Positions 1 to 6,776 of a DNA stretch of 9,867 bases are shown here, piece by piece. The translations under genes and the position numbers were made by a program. The stretch comes from CBEUVQ01 sp965546615 (lineage in GTDB: Bacteria > Bacillota > Desulfotomaculia > Desulfotomaculales > Desulfohalotomaculaceae). The notes below the pieces were generated by a model, which was not told the DNA's origin, made no database searches, and saw nothing but the letters and a program-made list of their open reading frames with translations. Within the stretch, counting starts at the first letter, position 1; each line of letters starts with the position of its first letter. The DNA lies in assembly GCA_965546615.1 (NCBI GenBank), contig CBEUVQ010000054.1:1-9867 (forward strand). The letters are read 5' to 3'.

Positions 1-14
1 TTTACATATATCTT

Positions 15-55
15 AAACCCTGAGATTACACCAATCTCAGGGTTTTGTTGTTTTT
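15..55 (+). terminator. Rho-independent terminator of an upstream gene outside the window
   Basis: A perfect 13-bp inverted repeat (15-27 with 33-45) encloses a 5-nt loop and is followed by the T-rich run TGTTGTTTTT. This is a classic intrinsic terminator for rightward transcription. No coding sequence lies between position 1 and the hairpin, so the terminated gene ends before the window. Confidence 0.85.
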
Positions 56-119
56 ATGCTTAGTAAATGTTTCAACCTGTAACGTAAGTATGAATATCGC
101 TGAAGATAAATGTATATGT

Positions 120-148
120 TTGTTAAAGAGAACTTCAATTGAGATAAT
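120..148 (+). promoter_or_regulatory. Sigma-A-like promoter of the two-domain glycosyltransferase gene
   Basis: TTGTTA (120-125, 4 of 6 to TTGACA) and GATAAT (143-148, 5 of 6 to TATAAT) are separated by exactly 17 nt, the optimal spacing. Transcription would begin near 155, giving a leader of about 45 nt. A weaker sigma-K-like arrangement, AAC at 81-83 and CTGAAGATA at 100-108, also lies upstream, but its -10 element has two mismatches and I do not favour it. Confidence 0.5.
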
Positions 149-181
149 CATAGGGCGGGGTTATGGATGCAGATGATTTTT

Positions 182-191
182 AAGGGGGGAG
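182..191 (+). promoter_or_regulatory. Strong ribosome binding site that fixes a TTG start
   Basis: AAGGGGGGAG lies 7 nt before the TTG at 199. An in-frame TAG at 196-198 directly precedes that TTG, so no upstream start is possible. The spacing supports TTG 199 as the true start codon. Confidence 0.75.
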
Positions 192-198
192 TGAATAG

Positions 199-1746
199 TT
201 GGCGGCTAAAGTCTTAATCGGAAGTACAATACGTCAAAAGCCGGCCATATTAAAGGAATTCTTAAAATCGCTGACAGAACTTGACAGGACAAATTTAACA
301 GTTGATTATATGTTTGTTGATGACAATGAACTGTTGGAATCAGGAGATATCTTAAGGAGCTTTAAAGCAAATTCATCAAATGTATATTTAGTTGATGGAG
401 ATAAGAGCGGCAAATATAACTGCAGTGAAGTGCATCACGAGTGGAATGAATCTTTGGTTTGGAAAGTGGCTGCTTTTAAAGACAGAATAATAGATTATGC
501 GAAGCAAAAGAACTACGATTATTTATTTTTAGTGGATTCTGATCTGGTGCTTCATCCCAAGACACTGATTCATCTTGTTTCTACAGATAAAGATATCATT
601 TCAGAAATTTTTTGGACAAAATGGAATCCGGATCTTCCGGAGCTGCCCCAGGTGTGGGTTAGTGATCAGTATAATCTTTTTTACCATAATCGAGGTAAAA
701 AATTGCTTAAACAGGAAATAGAGAGCAGAACAAGAGGATTTCTGTATTGTTTAAAAATCCCTGGTATATATGAAGTAGGGGGGCTGGGTGCCTGTACGCT
801 GATAAGTAAAAAAGCACTTCAGTCGGGTGTTTGTTATAAAGAAATTAAAAACTTAACTTTTTGGGGTGAGGATAGGCATTTTTGTATCAGAGCAGCAGCG
901 CTGGGGTTTAAGCTGTATGTAGATACTTTTTTTCCTGCACTGCATATTTACAGAGAGTCGGAATTAGAAAAGGTTGCAGCGTATAAAAAATCCTGCAAGC
1001 AAATTAATGTGAGCACCGATACTGTAATACGCACAAAAACTAAGTCCCAAAACAATAAACTTACACTTTCCATGTTGGTAAGAAATGAAGCTGATCGATA
1101 TTTGGCCGCTGTATTACAGCATGCGCGGCAGTATATTGATAATGCAGTGATTTTGGATGATGCCAGCGAAGATAACACAGTAGAAATGTGCAAAGAGATA
1201 CTTAAAGGTATCCCCTTAACAATAAAATCGAACAAAAATCCCGGATTTGGCAACGAAGTGCTGCTGCGCAAACAGCAGTGGGAACTAACGATCAGTACCA
1301 ATCCGGATTGGATTTTATGCCTGGATGCGGACGAAATGTTTGAAGATAAAGTAAAAGACGAGATACGCTCGTTAATTAACCAACCTTATTATGATTATTT
1401 CTCTTTTCGCTTATACGATTTTTGGAATGATACCCATTACAGAGAAGATACTTACTGGCAGGCACACAAGTTCTTTCGTATTTTTTTGATTAGGTATCAA
1501 CCTACTTATAAATATATCTGGCATGAGGCCCCTATTCACTGCGGTCGGCTGCCGGCAAATATTGCTCAACTTCCCGGAGCAGTGAGTCATTTAAGAATTA
1601 AGCACTTTGGATGGGCGGATTTAGAAGACAGAAAAAGAAAGTATAAGCGATATATGCAGTCAGATCCTGACGGCAAATATGGGAACATAAAACAATACCG
1701 GTCAATATTAGATGCTGATCCGCATTTGGTAAAGTGGCAGGAATAA
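199..1746 (+). CDS. Two-domain glycosyltransferase (N-terminal GT-A domain plus C-terminal family 2 domain)
   Basis: The 515-residue product is predicted to be a cytoplasmic enzyme that transfers sugars from nucleotide-sugar donors. Seen in the sequence: residues 1-265 form one GT-A-like domain with the metal-binding motif DSD (113-115, in LFLVDSDLVL) and a later FWGEDRHF (221-228), as expected of a GT-A acceptor/base region. By motif it recalls Anp1/GT62-like and related transferases, but that is tentative. Residues 287-515 are a family 2 domain: start LSMLVRNEA, nucleotide-binding DDASED (320-325), and the DXD motif DAD (376-378) followed by E. Both active sites look intact, so the protein may add two sugars in succession. 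There is no signal peptide and no membrane segment. The TTG start is forced by the preceding in-frame stop and a strong ribosome binding site. The gene is probably monocistronic: it has its own promoter and a terminator 3 nt after the stop codon. Donor and acceptor are unknown. Confidence 0.88.
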   Translation: MAAKVLIGSTIRQKPAILKEFLKSLTELDRTNLTVDYMFVDDNELLESGDILRSFKANSSNVYLVDGDKSGKYNCSEVHHEWNESLVWKVAAFKDRIIDYAKQKNYDYLFLVDSDLVLHPKTLIHLVSTDKDIISEIFWTKWNPDLPELPQVWVSDQYNLFYHNRGKKLLKQEIESRTRGFLYCLKIPGIYEVGGLGACTLISKKALQSGVCYKEIKNLTFWGEDRHFCIRAAALGFKLYVDTFFPALHIYRESELEKVAAYKKSCKQINVSTDTVIRTKTKSQNNKLTLSMLVRNEADRYLAAVLQHARQYIDNAVILDDASEDNTVEMCKEILKGIPLTIKSNKNPGFGNEVLLRKQQWELTISTNPDWILCLDADEMFEDKVKDEIRSLINQPYYDYFSFRLYDFWNDTHYREDTYWQAHKFFRIFLIRYQPTYKYIWHEAPIHCGRLPANIAQLPGAVSHLRIKHFGWADLEDRKRKYKRYMQSDPDGKYGNIKQYRSILDADPHLVKWQE

Positions 1747-1749
1747 CAG

Positions 1750-1792
1750 AAAAAAGGCAGTTGATATTTGTGGCTATCAACTGCCTTTTTTC
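1750..1792. terminator. Bidirectional terminator between convergent genes
   Basis: A 17-bp perfect stem (1750-1766 with 1775-1791) with an 8-nt loop has A6 on the left and T6 on the right, so it yields a U-tailed hairpin in both directions. It starts 3 nt after the stop of the glycosyltransferase gene and ends 13 nt before the stop of the minus-strand gene at 1805, and it can serve both. Confidence 0.92.
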
Positions 1793-1804
1793 TATGCCTG
1801 TGAT

Positions 1805-2260
1805 TTATGAGCAGGTTGTGTCATCAATACAGATAATTGTTTCGGCGCACAAGTTATTAAGAGTAAAGTTGAAGGTTAAAGGTCCGGATACACTGGTGGG
1901 TGTGGTGGTGATAGCTGCCGGGTCACATGTGGCAGAGGCAGTCATAGTAAAAGCAGTACCGCAATTACAAGAAGAAATGTCAGAATCAAAAGTTATTGAT
2001 CTGGACTGGCTGTTAATGAAGCAGAAATCTTCAAAAGTCACACCCTGATGCATGTAGGAATATTTAAACTGAGCGTCATAGGAATAAGATATAGTCGGTA
2101 TCGGGTCGGTTGTGAAAGCTACGTTGTATAAAGCGACGTTGCACTCTGAAGGATTTGCCGCACTCAACGGTGAATTAGCAGGACTGGTGCAGGTTGCTGT
2201 GAAAGCATCTGTTTTGGTGACATTTGTAATTTCTTGCACGCAAATTTTTCTCAAAGCCAT
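1805..2260 (-). CDS. Cys- and Ser/Thr-rich protein without signal peptide, candidate spore-surface protein
   Basis: I do not recognise a named family for this 151-residue protein. Seen: 41 residues (27%) are Ser or Thr, and ten are Cys (7, 24, 40, 80, 98, 100, 112, 138, 144, 150). The rest alternates hydrophobic and polar residues in a beta-strand pattern, with several aromatic residues around 55-80. No signal peptide or transmembrane helix is present; it begins MALRKICVQE. Residues 18-34 and 102-120 look weakly alike (AFTATCTSPA against AFTMTASATCDPAA), which hints at an internal duplication of a beta domain. The start is supported by AAAGGGGG ending 9 nt before ATG 2260. Its divergent neighbour is the TPR glycosyltransferase operon, and a sigma-K-like promoter lies just upstream. 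Inference: a disulfide-crosslinked structural protein of the spore surface, possibly a glycosylation acceptor. The gene itself is well supported; the role is a guess. Confidence 0.8.
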   Translation of the reverse strand: MALRKICVQEITNVTKTDAFTATCTSPANSPLSAANPSECNVALYNVAFTTDPIPTISYSYDAQFKYSYMHQGVTFEDFCFINSQSRSITFDSDISSCNCGTAFTMTASATCDPAAITTTPTSVSGPLTFNFTLNNLCAETIICIDDTTCS

Positions 2261-2287
2261 TTAATAAAACCCCCTTTATTTTTTTGA

Positions 2288-2315
2288 TATAATATTCCAA
2301 AATACAGCAAAGGTT
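2288..2315 (-). promoter_or_regulatory. Sigma-K-like promoter of the Cys-rich protein gene
   Basis: Read on the minus strand, AACC (2315-2312) is followed by AATATTATA (2296-2288). The known sigma-K consensus is AC at -35 and CATAnnnTA at -10, about 16 nt apart. Here 16 nt separate AC from the -10 element, which has one mismatch (A for C). Predicted transcription begins near 2281, about 20 nt before ATG 2260. The region is AT-rich, so a chance match is possible. Confidence 0.4.
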
Positions 2316-2343
2316 ACATTTTTTTCTTTAAATGCATAAATTT
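2316..2343 (+). promoter_or_regulatory. Sigma-K-like promoter of the TPR glycosyltransferase operon
   Basis: AC at 2316-2317, then 17 nt, then CATAAATTT (2335-2343; one mismatch to CATAnnnTA, in the last base). The -35 region, GGTTAC (2312-2317), also contains the -35 of the divergent minus-strand promoter. Transcription would begin near 2350, leaving a leader of about 50 nt. An isolated TATAAT at 2288-2293 on this strand lacks a good -35 partner, so I prefer the sigma-K-like assignment, with moderate doubt. Confidence 0.35.
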
Positions 2344-2389
2344 TTATTACCAACAAAATCCTTTTTTGCATAGCATAGTTATTAAAAAT

Positions 2390-2397
2390 GGGGGTGG
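2390..2397 (+). promoter_or_regulatory. Ribosome binding site that decides the TTG start at 2402
   Basis: GGGGGTGG can pair with the 3' end of 16S rRNA through G-U wobble. Its GGGGG core ends 7 nt before TTG 2402. The alternative in-frame TTG at 2366 has only AT-rich sequence before it and no purine-rich site. I therefore start the gene at 2402. Confidence 0.6.
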
Positions 2398-2401
2398 TTT
2401 T

Positions 2402-4282
2402 TTGCACGGCCAAAACCGTCCGCTGATCAGTCTCTGCATGATTGTTAAAAACGAGGAAGAAAACATCGTGCGCTGTCTAAAAAGCGTGCAGGATTATGTT
2501 GATGAAATAATAATTTTAGATACCGGTTCCACTGATTGGACACCGCTTTTAGCTAAGGAGCTGGGTGCCACTGTTTATTTTGCCAAATGGGAAAATGATT
2601 TCAGTAAGGCGCGCAATCAAAGCATAAAGCCGGCTCGGGGAAGGTGGATTTTATATTTAGATGCGGACGAAGAAATTTCAGCGGAAACAGGTAAGAAGCT
2701 TCGCTTATTAGCAGAAAGCGCTGATGCAGATGGATTTTACTTCAGCATTATTAATTATACTTCTAAAGATAAAAACGCTCAAAAGCAAATTGGCGTTAAT
2801 TTAAGAATGTTTAAAAATAACGCTAATTATAAATTTGAAGGATCTCTGCACGAGCAAATTAAGCCAAGTATCCTTAAGGAAAACAGCAACGCTAAAATTA
2901 TTCATTCCGGGCTGTCAATTTTACATTACGGTTACTGCAGTGATAATGCTAACAGAAAGCAGAAAACCAAGCGCAACATTGATATCCTGCAGCGGGTTGT
3001 CAAAAATAACCCTAAAGACCATTTCAGTCACTACAACTTGGCTGTTAGTTATTATGTAACCGGTCAATTGGAAAAAGCTAAGTATCATTATTTATTGGCA
3101 AAAAAACACCTGCCGAAATCAGCTGACTATTTACCTGTTTTTTACCGCAATTTTGCTGTTTGTCTTTATGATTTGGGAGAATACGAAAATGCTCTTAAAC
3201 TGCTTACAGAAGGCTTGGCGTTATTTCCTGATTATCCTGATCTGTATTATTTACAGGGGCAGATATTTGCCGCTTTAAACCTGTTTGAGCAGGCAAAGAA
3301 TTCTTTTTTATCCTGCTTAAAGTTCAAAAAAATTAACCCCAATTATGTGTTCACCGCAGGTGTAGAAAGTTTTCTCAGCTGTGAGCAGCTGGCAGATATT
3401 TATTTTATTTTAGGGGATTGGGCTCAAGCACTGGATTATCAGTTAATGGCTGTAAAAAGCGGGGCAAAATCGTACAAATCAGTGCTGCGTCTTGCGCAAA
3501 TGGCAAAGCGCTATTTTGTTAAATCCGAGGAAGTATACAATTACCTGCAAAAGAACCTTTCTGAGCAAAGTGAGCATCAACTGATAAAAATTATCTATGA
3601 TGCAGGCTTGTATGAGCTGGTTCTGAAAAAAGTAAAGCAGCTGCCGGATAATGATGATGTTGAGCTGCTGCTTATAACTGCCAAGTCATATATGCGGATA
3701 AAAAACTGGCAGCAGGCAGAAAAAGTATTACAAAAAATAACGCAGCCTTACAGTGACTCGGAAACTTGTAAGAGAATAACGGAATTTTTTATCGGTAACC
3801 CCAAAAGTCGTCTTTTAGCAGAAGATTTCGAGCTGTTCGATAAGTTATTGCTTTATGATCAATACAGAGCAGAGAATATTTTAAGCAGCTGCTTTGATAA
3901 AAAGCAATTGACAGATATTTATTATTCTTTGAGCAAAAAGGCTTTTCAGCACCGAGAATACCGTCGGGCGGAACGGCTGGTGCTTTTGGCTTTAGCATAT
4001 GGAGGTCGCAGTGCGGATATTTATCGGCTGTACGGAGAAATATGCTTCTGCTTGAACAGAATGCAGGATGGAATTTATTTTGTAAAGCAGGCTTGTTTAA
4101 AGGAAAAAAATAATGCATCTAATTACCTTTCCTTATTGAAAGTGTTAAGCGCATATATGCAAGAAAAAGTAAAAGATACGGTTATTAACAAATACCCAAG
4201 TAATCAGTTAGCTTATCACCATATGCTGTCATTGGCAGCATTTAATGCCAAGCTTGCGTTCAGGAGGGGCGGTTATGAGTAA
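2402..4282 (+). CDS. Family 2 glycosyltransferase with C-terminal TPR repeats
   Basis: The 626-residue product is a predicted cytoplasmic sugar transferase with a protein-binding repeat tail. Seen: residues 8-180 form a GT2 domain, beginning LISLCMIVKNEEE, with nucleotide-binding DTGSTD (40-45), DXD motif DAD (87-89) followed by EE, and FEGSLHEQ (145-152) in the acceptor region. Residues from about 207 to 355 contain at least four TPR-like helical hairpins, among them YNLAVSYYVTGQLEKA and LADIYFILGDWAQAL. Further helical repeats run to about 575. Other GT2-TPR proteins include the peptide S-glycosyltransferase SunS, so a protein acceptor is plausible but not shown. Translation probably starts at TTG 2402; an extra 12 residues from TTG 2366 lack a ribosome binding site. 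Its last 8 nt overlap the next gene, a paralog, so the two are probably translationally coupled. No signal peptide or membrane segment is visible. Confidence 0.9.
   Translation: MHGQNRPLISLCMIVKNEEENIVRCLKSVQDYVDEIIILDTGSTDWTPLLAKELGATVYFAKWENDFSKARNQSIKPARGRWILYLDADEEISAETGKKLRLLAESADADGFYFSIINYTSKDKNAQKQIGVNLRMFKNNANYKFEGSLHEQIKPSILKENSNAKIIHSGLSILHYGYCSDNANRKQKTKRNIDILQRVVKNNPKDHFSHYNLAVSYYVTGQLEKAKYHYLLAKKHLPKSADYLPVFYRNFAVCLYDLGEYENALKLLTEGLALFPDYPDLYYLQGQIFAALNLFEQAKNSFLSCLKFKKINPNYVFTAGVESFLSCEQLADIYFILGDWAQALDYQLMAVKSGAKSYKSVLRLAQMAKRYFVKSEEVYNYLQKNLSEQSEHQLIKIIYDAGLYELVLKKVKQLPDNDDVELLLITAKSYMRIKNWQQAEKVLQKITQPYSDSETCKRITEFFIGNPKSRLLAEDFELFDKLLLYDQYRAENILSSCFDKKQLTDIYYSLSKKAFQHREYRRAERLVLLALAYGGRSADIYRLYGEICFCLNRMQDGIYFVKQACLKEKNNASNYLSLLKVLSAYMQEKVKDTVINKYPSNQLAYHHMLSLAAFNAKLAFRRGGYE
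4262..4269 (+). promoter_or_regulatory. Ribosome binding site fixing the start of the second operon gene at 4275
   Basis: AGGAGGGG is a near-perfect Shine-Dalgarno sequence 5 nt before ATG 4275 (7 nt when measured from AGGAGG). An upstream in-frame ATG at 4245 has no such site and would add 10 residues (MPSLRSGGAV) that do not fit the family start. The site lies inside the preceding gene. Confidence 0.85.
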
Positions 4283-6644
4283 ATCTGTCAGCCTTTGTAT
4301 TATTGCTAAAAATGAATCAGATATGATTGCCAACTGTATAAAAAGTGCGCTTCCCTATGTTGATCAAGTAGTGGTGGTAGATACCGGTTCCAGTGATAAA
4401 ACACCCGAAATTGCCAAGGAGCTGGGGGCTGAGGTATGGAATTTTAACTGGAATAATGATTTCAGTGCTGCACGCAATTTTTCTTTAGAAAAAGCGCGTG
4501 GGGATTGGATTTTGTATATGGATTGCGATGAAGAAGTAGTTCAAAATACCGGGGATAAGCTGCTGGAAGCGGTGCAATCGACGGATTTTGATGCTTATTT
4601 TATCAGTATTCGTAATGTTTTGGCCGGAAATCAGCAATTAACATTCAACTCTATTCGCTTATTTCGTAATTTACCGCAGTTTAGGTTTGAGGGTAAAATA
4701 CATGAGCAGATTTCCTATTCAATTATTAAGTATTCAGGCAGTTCCAGGATTGGTCGAACTGATTTTACTCTGCTCCACCACGGTTATAACCCGGAGCTTG
4801 TAAATATTAACGCGAAAATTGCAAGAAACGTAAAACTGCTGGAAGAACAGCAGCAAGCGCAACAAACACCTGACGGCTTTTTACTTTATAACATGGGTAT
4901 AGAATATGTACGGCAGGGAAAGTTTCAGCAAGCATTGGAAAAATTTATTGAGTCGCTGAAAATAAGTAAAATAAATTGTGGTTATGCGCCAAATTTGGCA
5001 AATAAAATAGTTGTTTGTTTAATTGAGCTGCAGAGATATCGGGATGCTTTGGAGCAGCTTAAATATTTTCAAAGTATATTTCCGGACTATCGCGATTTAT
5101 ATTCATTAGAGTCTGTTTGCCATATGCGCTGCGGTCGTTTTTCTTTAGCTGTCAATAGTTTAGAAAAGGCGCAAAGCATTTCGCACAGTGATGCAAAATA
5201 TCCGGTTGAGGGAAATGTCTTTGGCAGGTCTCCGGAGGAACTGCGTAATGCTTTGAAAGAATTAACGGCAGCAAGTTTAAAATCTTTTAAAATTACGATA
5301 TGTATTCTGGCAGAAAATCACGAAAAAAACATCGCCAAATGCATGGTCAGTATAGGCGAATTGGCGGATAAGATTATGCTGGTAACTTCCGGCTGCAGCG
5401 ATAAAACGCTGCATATAGCTTTTCAAATGGGTGCGGAGATATACAGGCTTGAGGAAAATAGCAGCTTTGCCAAGCTGAGAAATTTTGCCCTGCAGCAAGC
5501 TAAGGGAGATTGGATATTGTTTATCAATGGTGATGAGGAATTAAATCAATCAGACGTACAATCACTAATAAGCGAATTGAACAAAAGTAAATTGGCGGCC
5601 TATAAAGTTAGGTTAAGATCTTTTTATCAAACGGGTTTGTATACCGATTATGCTCTCTGCCGAATTATTCGCAATGACAAAGAATTAGCTTATCAATCAT
5701 CGTTGTTGGAGGATATTGACAGTTCTGTCATAGAAAAATATGGTGCAGACAGTATTGGTTGTTTACCTGCTGCTGTTTTTAAGTATGGACAAAAATTATC
5801 CCCCGGCTTGAATACAGCTAAGTTCAAAAGAGATTTGTCTCTTATCATTCAAGACAAAACAATAATCAATCCGCTTCAGTGGCATCAAGCGTTAGGCTGT
5901 GAGTTTATGAAGGCGGATAAGCATAAGGCTGCCCTTGCTCATTTTAATAAAGTGGTAAAACATCATAAGGGCAAAAATTATCCAACAGCTTGGTATTATG
6001 CCATTAAACTATCAAGTAATTTGCGTAAGTACAATGATGCTTTAAAATTATGTGAAAAGGCGGTTAAGTTCTTTCCTGATTATACAAATATATTCTACCT
6101 TCGGGGCTGCTGCAATTTAATACCGGGAAATTTAAAAGAAGCTGAACAATATTTTAAAATCTGCTTGGAAATGGGGGAGGCTCCGTGGGAAAAATACGTT
6201 GTGCATCCCGGCGCCGGCAGCTACTTGGCAAGATGTGGTTTGGCAGAAGTGTATTCTAAACAAGGGGCGATTGATGACAGCATAAAAAATTATACTATAT
6301 CCGCTCAGTATTCCGAAGGGATTGATTTTGCAGTTCCTCCTTTAACAAATCTTATCATTAAATATTACGGTGCGGATATGGTTTTAAATTATATGAAGGA
6401 TAAGGGATTAACCGGTTCCCGACACTTATGTAAAGCTGCTGCTGCGGTTATGGAAAATGGCTGTTTAATGGAAGCATTAGCACTATGGCAGGAGGCATTG
6501 GAAAAAGCGGCTGATTTAGAACAATACAAGTTAATTAGTTCCACTATGTTTCAAATCTTAGGAAGTGCGTATCATGAGGCCTGCTGTAATGTTGTTAATG
6601 ATGACGCTCTGAACCAGTTGGCACCGTTTTTTAAAGAGATATAG
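4275..6644 (+). CDS. Duplicated glycosyltransferase-TPR protein, second transferase domain degenerate
   Basis: The 789-residue product contains two successive GT2+TPR units. Unit 1: GT2 domain at residues 4-175 with DTGSSD (36-41), DXD motif DCD (83-85) followed by EE, and FEGKIHEQ (138-145), then TPR hairpins at about 203-305. Unit 2: GT2-like domain at about 338-505, then TPRs at about 538-680. In unit 2 the nucleotide-binding motif reads TSGCSD (371-376, first Asp replaced by Thr), the DXD position reads NGD (418-420), and the segment matching KIHEQ reads SLLED, losing its His. Inference: unit 1 is catalytic, while unit 2 is altered and may be a regulatory or acceptor-binding pseudo-transferase. 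No signal peptide or membrane segment is present. The gene overlaps the previous one by 8 nt (ATGAGTAA) and is its paralog, sharing for instance GSSDKTPEIAKELGAEV against GSTDWTPLLAKELGATV. A terminator follows about 60 nt after the stop. Confidence 0.9.
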   Translation: MSKSVSLCIIAKNESDMIANCIKSALPYVDQVVVVDTGSSDKTPEIAKELGAEVWNFNWNNDFSAARNFSLEKARGDWILYMDCDEEVVQNTGDKLLEAVQSTDFDAYFISIRNVLAGNQQLTFNSIRLFRNLPQFRFEGKIHEQISYSIIKYSGSSRIGRTDFTLLHHGYNPELVNINAKIARNVKLLEEQQQAQQTPDGFLLYNMGIEYVRQGKFQQALEKFIESLKISKINCGYAPNLANKIVVCLIELQRYRDALEQLKYFQSIFPDYRDLYSLESVCHMRCGRFSLAVNSLEKAQSISHSDAKYPVEGNVFGRSPEELRNALKELTAASLKSFKITICILAENHEKNIAKCMVSIGELADKIMLVTSGCSDKTLHIAFQMGAEIYRLEENSSFAKLRNFALQQAKGDWILFINGDEELNQSDVQSLISELNKSKLAAYKVRLRSFYQTGLYTDYALCRIIRNDKELAYQSSLLEDIDSSVIEKYGADSIGCLPAAVFKYGQKLSPGLNTAKFKRDLSLIIQDKTIINPLQWHQALGCEFMKADKHKAALAHFNKVVKHHKGKNYPTAWYYAIKLSSNLRKYNDALKLCEKAVKFFPDYTNIFYLRGCCNLIPGNLKEAEQYFKICLEMGEAPWEKYVVHPGAGSYLARCGLAEVYSKQGAIDDSIKNYTISAQYSEGIDFAVPPLTNLIIKYYGADMVLNYMKDKGLTGSRHLCKAAAAVMENGCLMEALALWQEALEKAADLEQYKLISSTMFQILGSAYHEACCNVVNDDALNQLAPFFKEI

Positions 6645-6702
6645 TAAGCTTAATTATCGTGCAATATGTAAAACGATACTTAAAACCTGTTAGTCAATAT
6701 CT

Positions 6703-6763
6703 AAACAGCACCCTATGAGATAGATGCTTAAAAAAAGCCCATCTTATAGGGTGCTGTTTGTTT
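6703..6763 (+). terminator. Terminator of the glycosyltransferase operon
   Basis: A perfect 14-bp outer stem (6703-6716 with 6746-6759) encloses a shorter inner stem (6722-6726 with 6740-6744) around an A-rich loop. The right arm runs into TTTGTTTT. It ends 14 nt before the stop of the minus-strand gene at 6777. On that strand the trailing T run is only three bases, so it is a weaker terminator in that direction. Confidence 0.85.
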
Positions 6764-6776
6764 TACAATAATAGTT

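Noticed and set aside
163..183. Six-codon open frame (MDADDF) before the first glycosyltransferase, ending in its ribosome binding site
   Set aside because: The G-rich sequence in front is too close to the ATG to be a good ribosome binding site, and no attenuator-type alternative hairpins are visible. Most likely chance.
948..1301. Minus-strand open frame of 117 codons inside the first glycosyltransferase gene
   Set aside because: It is antisense to the GT2 domain with its intact DDASED motif, and has no ribosome binding site or recognisable product.
1734..2048. Plus-strand open frame of 104 codons
   Set aside because: It runs through the terminator at 1750-1792 and is antisense to the Cys-rich gene at 1805-2260, which has its own ribosome binding site and a coherent composition. 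It is a shadow frame.
3789..4118. Minus-strand open frame of 109 codons within the TPR glycosyltransferase gene
   Set aside because: It is antisense to a continuous helical-repeat coding region and lacks a ribosome binding site and recognisable motifs.
4245..4274. Ten extra N-terminal codons from ATG 4245 for the 789-residue protein
   Set aside because: No ribosome binding site precedes 4245, whereas AGGAGGGG stands 5 nt before ATG 4275, and the encoded residues overlap coding sequence of the previous gene.
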